NCBI GenBank assembly: GCA_031308135.1
Contig: JAHLJT010008756.1
Coordinates: 106,470,415 to 106,534,414 of the forward strand
DNA: 64,000 nucleotides
Direction of reading: 5' to 3'
Origin: Acheta domesticus
Lineage: Eukaryota; Arthropoda; Insecta; Orthoptera; Gryllidae
In this document: one piece after another, positions 33,725-44,330 of the stretch
Layout of the letters: every line of letters starts with the position of its first letter
Position numbering within the stretch: the first letter of the stretch is position 1
The notes under the pieces: generated by a model
The model's database searches: none
Seen by the model: only the letters and a program-made list of their open reading frames with translations
Told to the model about the DNA's origin: nothing
Made by a program: the position numbers and the translations under genes

Positions 33725-34390
33725 ACCCCTCTTCGTCTTCTGCCCGTCGCCCTCTGGCGTGCAGGAAGCGTCGCTAGGCGCCGCGCGCGGGGCTTTGGCT
33801 TTTTTGCGCCTCCGCCTTGGGCGCGGTGCGGCTGCGGTGGCCAAGTGGGCGGTGGCCGCGACCGCCGCGGGGCGACACGCTCGGCGACGCGCTTACCAGC
33901 GCAAGTGGCGGCCAACTGCCCTCGCGTGGCGCCTGCGTCCCCCGCTCGCTCCCCCCGCGCCACATCCGCGCCGCCCCGGCGCCACTCCCCGCATGGCCTC
34001 CCTTCGCGCCGATCCTGCGCCCCCCGCCGCCACCCCCTCGTGCCACCCCCTCGTGCCACCCCCCTCGTGCCACCCCCTCGTGCCACCCCCTCGCGGCCCC
34101 CCCGCGCCCCCCCGCCGCCCCCCGCGCCCCCTGCGCCCCCGCCCCCCCACCCCCCGCCCCCCGCCCCCCGCGCCCCCCGGCCCCCGCCCCCCGCGCCACC
34201 CCCGCGCCACCCCCGCGCCACCCCCGCGCCACACCCCGCATGGCCCCACGCCTCCTTCGCGCCGCCCCCCCCTCGCCCCCTTCGCACCGCCCCCGCCCCC
34301 CCTCCCGCGCCGCCGCCATGCCTCTACTTGCGCCGCCCCCCGTGCCGTGTCTCGCGTCGCCACCGCGCCGCGCCTCTTCCTAGCTATTTT
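33725..34390. other. extreme C-rich CpG island with 13-17-bp repeats
   Basis: A GC-rich block begins near 33725. From about 34015 to 34320 the plus strand is dominated by C runs, with direct repeats of ccccctcgtgccac and cgcgccacccc. The minus strand therefore has many closely spaced G runs of 4 or more. Long frames exist on both strands (up to 230 codons, P/A-rich or G/A/R-rich), all in repeat-driven composition and without domain signal. Confidence 0.7.
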
Positions 34391-35860
34391 AAGGCATAAA
34401 TTGCCGAGATCAACACAAACCCAGCAGCAACTCGGAGCATTTTTAACGCCAGCTTGACCTTTCGGTAATCAGCTGTCGCTTCCTGCCCTCCGTTAAACAC
34501 CTCCGTCTTTTGAAACCCGAGGATATCTTAACTTTAACCTCTACCTGTTCCCTCCTTTCCGCCTCACGAGCCCATTGTGAGAGAGGACTGTAGCGCTTGT
34601 GACTCATGAGCCCTTGACGGCGCTTGTACTCTTTTACTGTTAGGTTTGGTGACGCCCATGTGAAACTCGTGTAGCTGCTCGTTCTACATTCACACCCCAG
34701 TCTAATTCATATTATAATCACCCAACATTTGGGCACGAAGAAGACTGAAGGATTTGGATAATGAATGAGCTACATGTTGGTTGGAAAGGCACCACTATGC
34801 CACAGCACTGAAGCTAACCTCTATGCTCAAGGTAGAATGCGAACTCGCATTTCAGCAGCACGCGAATGCCGTCATAAAACAGTACGCTCCATAATCCCAA
34901 TGCGGTCGTTATTGTGCTGCACTTAACAGCATCAACGTTAGCGTATTATGGTGAATATGATGACTATTATTATATATGATTATTTATTGAGTAATGATAA
35001 TGAAAATGGAAGTAGGTGGAATGGCATCTAAAAGAATCCTGAGGAAGTTTGATGAAAACCCACTTTGCCCGCCAAACATTCTACGGATTGGATGCGATTA
35101 GAATCTTCAGCGAGCTGACTGCTACGATACCGATCACTTTGCAACAAGAACTGTGTGCTGTAATTAGCGTCATGTTCTTCACACCCTGGTTTCTTTCTCT
35201 TCTACAACAGCTAAATCTTCCTTCAGCTGTTCCAAATCTACATTTGCCTCGGAAGATCCTCCACACGCGGCCTTGCCTATCAATTTCATTTTATTTTATT
35301 CAAATTAAATGATTGCATGGATTGCTTCTGAGGAAATCAAACAAGTAATTTAGAGGCAAAATATATTCATTACGGGTGTTAATCCAGTATTCGTAACAAA
35401 TGAGCGAGAAAACCTAACAATCTCGTTTCCATTGACCGGTTTTTACTAAAATGTTGTTTTAGTATTTGCTTAAAATCGTATTAACATTGAAAACTCTTAA
35501 AGTTATTTAATTGGTTAGAACTTGTCGAAGGACGATTTGAAAGTGAAATAAGGCTTTAAAAGGAGCCCGTGACATTTAATGTGGTCGTGTAGAAATATAC
35601 ATCGTCATAGTGACTGGATACTTCCGTTTCATGTGCCCTAGAGATGTTACTGTCATATGTTTATAATTTGAAATGTATTTTATTTTAAACATTGTTTTAT
35701 AAGCTATATATCAGCTTACATAATTAATATCTAATAGAATGGTAGGTCTGGTCGTAGGTTCCGATACAAGATCACGAGTTTGAATGTCGCTGGAAATGTC
35801 ACTATTGTCTTCCAATAACAGACTACAAGGCAAAAGTTCTTGTCTTATATCATGCATTAT
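34391..35860. other. mostly AT-rich non-coding
   Basis: No supported gene except the small minus-strand open frame at 35179-35289, listed separately. Nothing else recognised. Confidence 0.45.
35179..35289 (-). CDS. unrecognised 36-codon open frame, doubtful
   Basis: An ATG at the right end opens a frame of 36 codons ending in TGA. It reads MKLIGKAACGGSSEA, then NVDLEQLKEDLAVVEEKETR and one Val. The second half is acidic and would form an amphipathic or coiled-coil helix, unlike the random low-complexity frames around it. It could be the last exon or a transposase-tail remnant. There is no homology that I can name, and a frame this short may be chance. Confidence 0.15.
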   Translation of the reverse strand: MKLIGKAACGGSSEANVDLEQLKEDLAVVEEKETRV

Positions 35861-35861
35861 T

Positions 35862-35886
35862 TAACAACAACAACAACAACAACAAC

Positions 35887-35919
<33 letters not shown>

Positions 35920-35920
35920 C
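35862..35920. repeat. (AAC)n(AAT)n microsatellite
   Basis: About 8 aac triplets are followed by about 11 aat triplets, abutting the 5' end of a SINE-B copy. Confidence 0.95.
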
Positions 35921-35923
35921 ATA

Positions 35924-36211
35924 GTCGGCCCCGTGGCCGAGATCGCTAAAGAAGGAGTGTCGTGGCGATCTCGAACCAAAGGGTCGCGGATTCGAGTCCG
36001 GCCTCGGACATGGGTGTATTTGTGTACGTCTGTATGTGTGTCGTCCTTTTCATCCCTCATTATCATCGTTCCATCTTCCGTACCCCCAGCGCTAAGAACC
36101 CTGGAGGATAAAAATGGGATCTAGCGTAATGCTGATCCAACCTGAATTTCACATGCCTATCTCCGGGCCTCGTAAGATGACGTGTAGCGTGGTCATAAAT
36201 GACGTATAAAC

Positions 36212-36255
<44 letters not shown>
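35924..36255 (+). mobile_element. SINE-B copy with (TAA)n tail
   Basis: The head gtcggccccgtggccgagat is tRNA-like. Box B, ggattcgagtcc, lies at 35988-35999. The body carries gtcgtccttttcatccctca, gctaagaaccctggaggata and aaaatgggatctagcgtaat. The 3' end is a pure (TAA)n tail at about 36212-36255, as in many tRNA-derived SINEs. Insertion beside or inside an AAT tract explains the microsatellite on both sides. Confidence 0.85.
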
Positions 36256-36256
<1 letters not shown>

Positions 36257-37153
36257 AAACTCCTCTTATATTGCTCGTATGTTGAGACGGTCCAAATTAA
36301 AGTCGCATAATAACCCTCTACATAGTGAAGAAAGCGCATATTAAACTGTTATTCATGTTGCAACTTTTCTTCATAACATTTTTCTAGAGACTTACGTGTA
36401 TTTTAGGTGTGAGGAAAGGTCCCGTGAAATTTTCTTTCTAATTTGGCATGTGCTCTTTAGTACATCGTGAATTGGCACGTTTCATGATTCAAAGTGCAGC
36501 TGACATTACACTGGTCGTCTGCCTCTGCCAGGAATCGCCGTTGTAAAGAAGGCTGGTTCGATTTTCTGAATTTCTGGCCATCTTCCAAGGGTCTGCACTT
36601 TCCTCATGGAAAAAGAAGCTAGACGACTACTATGCGTCACAAACAGGACATAAAAACAAGTAAATGTGTGGTGGTGGTGTGGTGGAAAGCTGGGAATCCT
36701 GAATAGTTTGAGTCATGAAAATGGCTTTCTTAGACACAAAATAAACACGATGTGGGATGCAAGTTCACTTTTGATTACACATACATCTCAAATGGGCGCT
36801 GACATTCCATTCTGAGGGTCCTCGTGGAGGCTTAAAAGCTTTTCTATCAGCAACAAATTGCGAACGTAACTTCTTAAAATACATTGATTCACACAGAAGT
36901 TCGTGTAAATAGTACACTGATTTTAAAAATAAATAGCAAACTTGTAAATCAATACATTATTTGTGCATTTGCTCCAAAAAATTGTTTTTACTGAACTTGT
37001 GAGCATATTTTAAGACACCAATCGTAATGTTTTAGTAAATATTTTCCGTTGCTGTCACATCTCAAGGCTGTGGCACAATGCAGTTCTTCTTTCTGCCAAA
37101 CAAAAATAGTGTAGCAGGGATTTCTTTGTTCATGAATGTACGTATTGTTCGCT
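36256..37153. other. AT-rich non-coding
   Basis: No feature recognised before the gap. Confidence 0.45.
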
Positions 37154-37253
37154 NNNNNNNNNNNNNNNNNNNNNNNNNNNNNNNNNNNNNNNNNNNNNNN
37201 NNNNNNNNNNNNNNNNNNNNNNNNNNNNNNNNNNNNNNNNNNNNNNNNNNNNN
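37154..37253. other. assembly gap (100 N)
   Basis: Exactly 100 N. It lies about 200 bp upstream of the satellite arrays, which may be why the assembly broke here. Confidence 0.99.
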
Positions 37254-37459
37254 TTTGGGCATTGCCATGTTTTTCATTGGAAAAAGAAAAGCAAAGTAAA
37301 AAAAAACTGTCCGAAATAATTACCGATCTCAAAAGATTTGTTGGGTTTTTTTCAAAACTAAACTAAGGTATTTTTTTTGTTTCGCTCAATCATCAATGTT
37401 CTACAAATAACATGCACCTTATGGCAAAAGCGCGACACGCATATCACTTTGGGGTAGAT

Positions 37460-40400
37460 GCATTGTCTTTTGAAAAGAATGAATATAATCAAACACCCTA
37501 TTTCTTCCTGACAAAATTCAATATTTGTTTGTTATCAAACCTCAAACTACAAGGATTCGTTCCGGGCAATTTAAAATATCATATTACAACACATAATAAG
37601 GGAATACGGCTGTACTCTCTAATAATTTGGACTACTCACTTTGTTTTAAAAAGAATTGGGAAAATTAGTGTAAAAACTATTATTATAAATTTTGATCATA
37701 TTTTGGTTTATCACTAAATAAATCCAAAATACTGTACTAATTCAGAAGAGGAATTATTTAGAAATTGCTCATAAGTGGCCATCAATATGTCAACTTCAAA
37801 ATTTTGGACAGATTCGTTTTTATTGAAAATGAAAGGAAATATTAAATCAAAAAACAGTCAACGTTTCCGATATTCAATATTGTGTTACCTTAATAACAGG
37901 ATTTCGCTTGTATGATAATGCATGTTTTCTAATATACGTGATAAGGGGAAATACGGCTGTACTCAGACAAAAATTTTAGGCACCTCTTTTTGTTTTGTTA
38001 ATTTGTTATTTTAAGTCGCATCAATGCTTATGGTTATTAGCGACTACCAATTTGTTACAATACATAAATTTTCTTTAGTTATAAAAACAATGATAATTGA
38101 TGATACACAAGACAAAGATAATAAACACAATGACACAATACTCTCACAATGACAATGATAAATAAACAGGAAATAATAAACAGAAAAAACAAAAAGCCGA
38201 AACAGAAACAACAAACAATAAATAAACAGAAAAAATATACTAGACAAATTTAACAGTTTTGAATCATATTTAAAAGGATTATATGTCATTTAGGAAATTA
38301 CAAGATTTACAGAAATGTAGTATTTTTTGCTCCTCTCTTTGTTTACCAAAAAATGGAAAATTCTCGTGAAAACTAAATATACTTCTTTGACCAATTTCTC
38401 ATTCCTCACAAAATAAACTCCAAAAATTACTTTACTAATTCAAAAAAGAGAATTTATTTACATTTGCACATACATTGCTTCTCAATTTGCTCATCTCCAA
38501 TAATTTCGGGCTAGAAAACGTTCTTATTGAAAAAATAAGGAATAATAATCAATAGAATAACTTTTGTTTTGCTATCCAATATTTGCGATCTTATAAAACC
38601 TGAACTACAAGGATTTCGTTCCTGGCAATAAAGTGCCAGATACAACACATGATAGAGAATACGGCCTATACTCATGAATCATTTTGAACTTCGGCGGTTT
38701 CTTCTCCAAGAAAAGAAAAATTCGCGTGAGAACTACAATATACATTTCACCACGTTTCCATCTGAAAAAGTAAACCCCAAAATTCTGTACCAATTCAAAT
38801 GAAGAATTTATTAACAATTGCTCATAAATTACGCTAATAATATTCAAATCTCAAATAATTTTGGGCTATATTAGTTCGTATTAAAAAGGGATAATAGGAC
38901 AAAACCAGTCCATATTTTTTTTCGATATTCGACATTTCCGTTCTTTTAAAACAAAACCGGAAGTACTAGGATATGGCTCATGGCATTGGCGTGTCACCAA
39001 CAATACATATTAAGGAATACGATTATACCAACAAATAAATTTGGGCTTCTCTTTTTTCCAAAAGGTGGAAAATTCTCGTGAGAAATACAGTATAACTTTT
39101 AACAATTTTTCATTCCTCACAAAATTATTTCTGAAATACTTTAATAATTCAAATGAGGAACTGATTCACAATGTTCATGCATTACCTATCAAGATGCCAA
39201 TCTCAAATAATTTTGGGCTAGCACCGTTCTATTGGAAAAATTGGAATATTCATCAAAACACACCAAATTTTTTCGATATTCAATATTTGCGTTCTTTATA
39301 ACACCTGAATTACAACGATTTGGCTCCTGGAAATTGAAGTGCCATATACAAACACATGATACGGAATACAGATATACTAACAAATGATTTTGGCTTCTCT
39401 CTTTCTTTTCCAAAAAAAATGGAAAAATTCTCGTGAGAACTAGAATATACCTTTTTACTAATTTTTCATTCCTCACAAAAAATTGCTGAAATACTTTAAT
39501 AATTTAAATGAGAAATTTATTAACAATTGCTCATACATTACCTATTAATATCACAATTTCAAATAATTTTGGGCTAGAGCCGTTCTTATTGGAAAAAATT
39601 AATATTACTAAAAACTTTCCTAATTCTTTTCCAACATTTAATATTTCCGTTGTTATAAAACCTGAACTACAAGGATTTGGCTCCTTGGAAAGGCGCGTGA
39701 CGTAACAACACATAATAAGAAATATGGTTATACTCACAAATAATTTTTGGGCTTCTCTCTTTCATTTCCAAAAAAATGGATCTTCTCGTGAGAACTACAA
39801 CATACCTTCGATTAATTTTTCATTCCTCACAAAACAATCTCTGAAGTACTTTACTAATTCAAATGAGAAATTTCTTAGCAATTGCCCATTTATTACCTAT
39901 TAATATGCTAACCTCAAATAATTTTGGGCTAGCACCGTTCTGACTGAAAAAAATAGAACATTAATCAAAACACACCCACTTTTTTCGATATTCAATATTT
40001 GAGTTCTTATAACACCTGAACTACAACGACTTAGTTTCCGAAAATTGAACGTCATATTCCACACAATATAGGAAATAGTATTATACCCACAAATAATTTT
40101 GGGCTTCTCTCTTTCTTTTCCAAAAAATGGGAAATTCTCGTGAGAACTACAACATACTTTTCGATTAATTTTTCATTTCTCACAAAATAATCTCTGAACT
40201 ACTTTACTAATTCAAATGGGGAATTTATTAGCAATTGCTCATACATTACATATCAATATGCCAATCTCAAATAATTTTGGGCTAGCACCGTTCTGACTGA
40301 AAAAAAATAGAATATTAATCGAAACACACCCACTTTTTTTCGATATTCAATATTTGAGTTCTTATAACACCTGAACTACAACGACTTAGCTTCTGAAAAT

Positions 40401-40515
40401 TGAACTCCATATTCCACACATTATAGAGAATTCTATTAAAACCCACAAATAATTTTGGCCTTCTCTCTTCCCTATCCAAAAACTGGAAAATTCCCGTTAG
40501 GAATACAACATACCC
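37460..40515. repeat. satellite-like array, about 354-bp units (177-bp dimers)
   Basis: About 8.5 diverged units. Landmark gggctag/gggctat recurs at 38508, 38863, 39215, 39571, 39926 and 40279 (spacing 352-356). A second landmark, a ggcttctctctttc-like phrase, recurs about 177 bp after each one (for example 39391, 39749). Both landmarks are preceded by aaataatttt. Other shared phrases are ttcgatattcaatatttg, cctgaactacaa, aaaattctcgtgagaac and cattcctcacaaaa. 5' units are more diverged than 3' units. Coding capacity is nil. The short frames are fragments of the units. Confidence 0.88.
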
Positions 40516-40524
40516 TATTCACCA

Positions 40525-42840
40525 GTAAGAACCAATGTTAATTGTTTCCCTTTGTACAGCCCTGATTTTTGGAATTTGAATACGGGGATGATTTTTTTCA
40601 AAGAACCTAAAATTATTCTTAACTTTTGGAAGGGGTTTCGAATTTTTCATAAGGTTTTTTTGATTTTGGTGTTTATTCGCCCGTAAGAACCAATGTTAAT
40701 TGTTTCGCTTTGTACAGCCCTGATTTTTAGAATTTGAAGCCGGGGTTGATTTTTTTCCAAGAGCCTAAAATTATTCTTAACTTTTGGGAGGTGTTTCAGA
40801 TTTTTCCTAAGGTTTTTTGATTTTGGTGTTATTTCACCCGTAAGAACCAATGTTAATTGTTTCGCTTTGTACAGCCCTGATTTTTAGAATTTGAAGCCGG
40901 GGTTGATTTTTTTCCAAGAGCCTAAAATTATTCTTAACTTTTGGGAGGGGTTTCAGATTTTTCCTAAGGTTTTTGATTTTGGTGTTATTTCACCCGTAAG
41001 AACCAATGTTAATTGTTTCGCTTTGTACAGCCCTGAATTTTGGAATTTGAGGGCGAGAATGATTTTTTTCCAAGAGCCTAAAATTATTCTTAACTTTTGG
41101 GAGGGTTTCAGATTTTTCCTAAGGTTTTTTGATTTTGATGTTTATTCGCCCATAAGAACCAATGTTAATTGTTTCGCTTTGTACAGCCCTGAATTTTGGA
41201 ATTTGAAGGCGGGGATGATTTTTTTCCAAGAGCCTAAAATTATTCTTAACTTTTGGGAGGGGTTTCAGATTTTTCCTAAGGTTTTTTGATTTTGGTGTTA
41301 TTTCACCCGTAAGAACCAATGTTAATTGTTTCCCTTTGTACAGCCCTGAGTTTTGGAATTTGAAGGCGGGGATAATTTTTTTCCAAGAGCCTAAAATTAT
41401 TCTTAAATTTTGGGAGGGGTTTCAGATTTTTCCTAAGGTTTTTTGATTTTGGTGTTATTTCACCCGTAAGAACCAATCTTAATTGTTCCGCTTTGTACAG
41501 CCCTGATTTTTGGAATTTGAAGGCGGGGATAATTTTTTTCCAAGAGCCTAAAATTATTCTTAACTTTTGGGAGGGGTTTCAGATTTTCCTAAGGTTTTTT
41601 GATTTTGGTGTTATTTCACCCGTAAGAACCAATGTTAATTGTTTCGCTTTGTTCAGCCCTGAATTTTGGAATTTGAAGGCGGGGATGATTTTTTTCCAAG
41701 AGCCTAAAATTATTCTTAACTTTTGGGAGGGGTTTCAGATTTTCCTAAGGTTTTTTTATTTTGGTGTTATTTCACCCGTAAGAACCAATGTTAATTGTTT
41801 CGCTTTGTACAGCCCTGAATTTTGGAATTTGAAGGCGGGGATGATTTTTTTCCAAGAGCCTAAAATTATTCTTAACTTTTGGGAGGGTTTCAGATTTTTC
41901 CTAAGGTTTTTTGATTTTGGTGTTATTTCACCCGTAAGAACCAATGTTAATTGTTTCCCTTTGTACAGCCCTGAGTTTTGGAATTTGAAGGCGGGGATAA
42001 TTTTTTTCCAAGAGCCTAAAATTGTTCTTAACTTTTGGGAGGGGTTTCAGATTTTTCCTAAGGTTTTTTGATTTTGGTGTTATTTCACCCGTAAGAACCA
42101 ATGTTAATTGTTCCGCTTTGTACAGCCCTGATTTTTGGAATTTGAAGGCGGGGATGATTTTTTTCCAAGAGCCTAAAATTATTCTTAACTTTTGGGAGGG
42201 GTTTCAGATTTTTCCTAAGGTTTTTTGATTTTGGTGTTATTTCACCCGTAAGAACCAATGTTAATTGTTTCGCTTTGTTCAGCCCTGAATTTTGGAATTT
42301 GAAGGCGGGGATGATTTTTTTCCAAGAGCCTAAAATTATTCTTAACTTTTGGGAGGGGTTTCAGATTTTTCCTAAGGTTTTTTGATTTTGGTGTTATTTC
42401 ACCCGTAAGAACCAATGTTAATTGTTTCGCTTTGTACAGCCCTGAATTTTGGAATTTGAAGGCGGGGATGATTTTTTTCCAAGAGCCTAAAATTATTCTT
42501 AACTTTTGGGAGGGGTTTCAGATTTTTCCTAAGGTTTTTTGATTTTGGTGTTATTTCACCCGTAAGAACCAATGTTAATTGTTTCGCTTTGTACAGCCCT
42601 GAGTTTTGGAATTTGAAGGCGGGGATAATTTTTTTCCAAGAGCCTAAAATTATTCTTAACTTTTGGGAGGGGTTTCAGATTTTTCCTAAGGTTTTTTGAT
42701 TTTGATGTTTATTCGCCCATAAGAACCAATGTTAATTGTTTCGCTTTGTACAGCCCTGAATTTTGGAATTTGAAGGCGGGGATAATTTTTTTCCAAGAGC
42801 CTAAAATTATTCTTAAATTTTGGGATGGGTTTCAGATTTT
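40525..42840. repeat. 157-bp tandem satellite array with higher-order structure
   Basis: Fifteen units, the last partial, start at 40525, 40683, 40840, 40996, 41152, 41309, 41466, 41622, 41779, 41934, 42091, 42249, 42405, 42562 and 42719. Each begins gtaagaaccaatgttaattg and contains gtacagccctga, ccaagagcctaaaattattc and ttcctaaggttttttgattt. Diagnostic variants recur every fourth unit (about 626 bp). The array abuts the 354-bp array directly. Units of 156 bp keep a frame open across neighbours and create F/W/N-rich open frames of up to 192 codons, which are artefacts. Confidence 0.97.
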
Positions 42841-42866
42841 ACAATTGATTTTGAGATAGATTCTGG

Positions 42867-42907
42867 GTGGGCGCTGCTAGCTTTAGACTAAAGCTAGCAG
42901 CGCCCAC
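42867..42907. repeat. perfect 19-bp inverted repeat at satellite edge
   Basis: Arms gtgggcgctgctagcttta (42867-42885) and its exact reverse complement (42889-42907) flank a 3-base loop. A direct partial copy, gggcgctgctagctttaga, recurs at about 43012-43030, each preceded by a gagat...tttctggg-like phrase. This marks the boundary between the satellite and the G-rich domain. Confidence 0.9.
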
Positions 42908-43030
42908 GATTTTCGGAAATCCAGAGGAGCCTAAAATTCGGGAATAGAGCATTTAATTAGCCTAAAATTAGCCTAAAATTTTGGATATAGTTTGGTTGAG
43001 ATTGGTTTCTGGGCGCTGCTAGCTTTAGAT

Positions 43031-44330
43031 GGCTCGGTGACACGGGTGGCTGTGGCGGCGCGGACGTTCCAGCTGCTGGGGGCGGGGGCATAGGCCGATG
43101 AGACATGCAAATGCGGAGAGATGGAGGTCGGAGAGAGGACAGGGGTGAGAAGTGGGGAAGAGGAGGAGAGTCGATAGAAGAGGAAGCCATAGGAGAATGA
43201 GTGGGCGGTGGAGATGGGAGGGCGGGGGCGCTAGTTGAGCGGGGAGGGGGTGGACGTGGGGATAGGGGTGCGATTAATCAGCGGCATAGGTGGCGGGGAG
43301 TGCCTGGATGATGAGTACACAAGTGCAAGGCGTGAGTGCTTGGAAGGGAGGTTGGCGGAGGAGGCAGGAAACAGTTGGTGGGTGGGGCAGGCATGGGAGG
43401 CGAGAAATGCGCGGGAGGCGGGTGGTGCGAGGGAGACGGAAGTGGCAAAAGTGTCGGGCGAGGCGAAGCGCGGCGGCTGGTTGGAGCATTCGGAAACGTG
43501 GCAGAAGAGTTTTAGGGCTTCGGGCAGTCGGGATAAGATAGTCATCAATAAAAGTGTTTGCTGTGACATTCATACTATTTGCGGGCGGGCAGTGCAACGC
43601 TGAGCGGCGTCGGGAAGGCGGAGGGGGAAATCGGTGGCGGAGACCGCTGGGAGACCGGCGCTGCAGTAGCAGCGGCAGTGGCTGGCAGCGGAGGCGGAGA
43701 CGGCCGTGCCGTCAGTGGCTGCGGCGATCGGGGGTGGAGCGCTGGTCGCGGTGGTAGCAGTGGCAGCAGCAGTGGTGGGGAACGGGTGGTGGTGGTGGGA
43801 ATGATTGGGGTGCCAGAGGCGGTGATGGGAGAAATGTTGAGGGGGACGGGGCAGTGATGGCAGTGATGGTGATGGCGGCGGCGGCGACGGTGGTGGTAAC
43901 GGTGTCGGCGGCGGTGGTGGCGGGGGTAGCGGCAGTGAGGCGGTTTTGTGCTGGGCGGCGGCGGCGACGAGTGACGGCGCAGCTGGAAGAACGGGAACCG
44001 CAGCGCGGCGGGTGGGCGCGCTTTCAATTTTGTGCCTCGGCCGTAAGCGGCCGCAGCTCGAGCTCTGATCTCCCTCCACGCAGCCCGTGGGGACGGCTGC
44101 GGCCGCGCCGCGCCGCGCAGGGCCTTTGAGGCGATTCCCCGCTCGCCGCTCGCCGCGCGGAGCCCGGAGCCCCGAGCGCGCCATCCGGACGACGAAAAGG
44201 AGAATCAACAGAGCAAAGCTGCATCGGCCGCTGCGCCTTTATTGTTTTCTGCATAGAGCTCCAACGCAAGTAGGGCGGGGTGCAGGCCCGAGATATATTG
44301 CAGGCCCGCCATTTCAGGGATACCGCTTTG
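43031..44330. other. 1.3-kb G-rich/CpG-rich domain
   Basis: The largest GC-rich domain in the window. 43080-43480 and 43570-43960 are G-rich on the plus strand, with ggtggtggtggga, ggcggcggcgg and ggggaggggg words. 43960-44290 is balanced CpG-rich with not-I-like gcggccgc words. Many long frames overlap on both strands (up to 212 codons), all of Ser/Pro/Thr/His-rich or Gly/Arg/Val-rich composition. A TSS-type CpG island is possible but no exon structure is demonstrable. Confidence 0.6.

Noticed and set aside
33616..34457. Long Pro/Ala-rich and Gly/Arg-rich frames on both strands
   Set aside because: All frames are open at once because the DNA is C-run-rich; no domain and no exon signals.
35924..36005. 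A genuine tRNA gene
   Set aside because: Box A and B are present but the cloverleaf is poor, and a SINE body with a (TAA)n tail follows.
36988..37366. Frames of 71-114 codons across the 100-N gap
   Set aside because: About a third or more of the residues are unknown and the gap length is arbitrary.
40891..42228. F/W/N-rich frames of 62-192 codons, which look like repeat proteins
   Set aside because: They are the 157-bp satellite read through where neighbouring units happen to be 156 bp.
43231..44269. Ten overlapping frames of 67-212 codons in the G-rich domain
   Set aside because: Composition-driven; both strands and all frames equally open.
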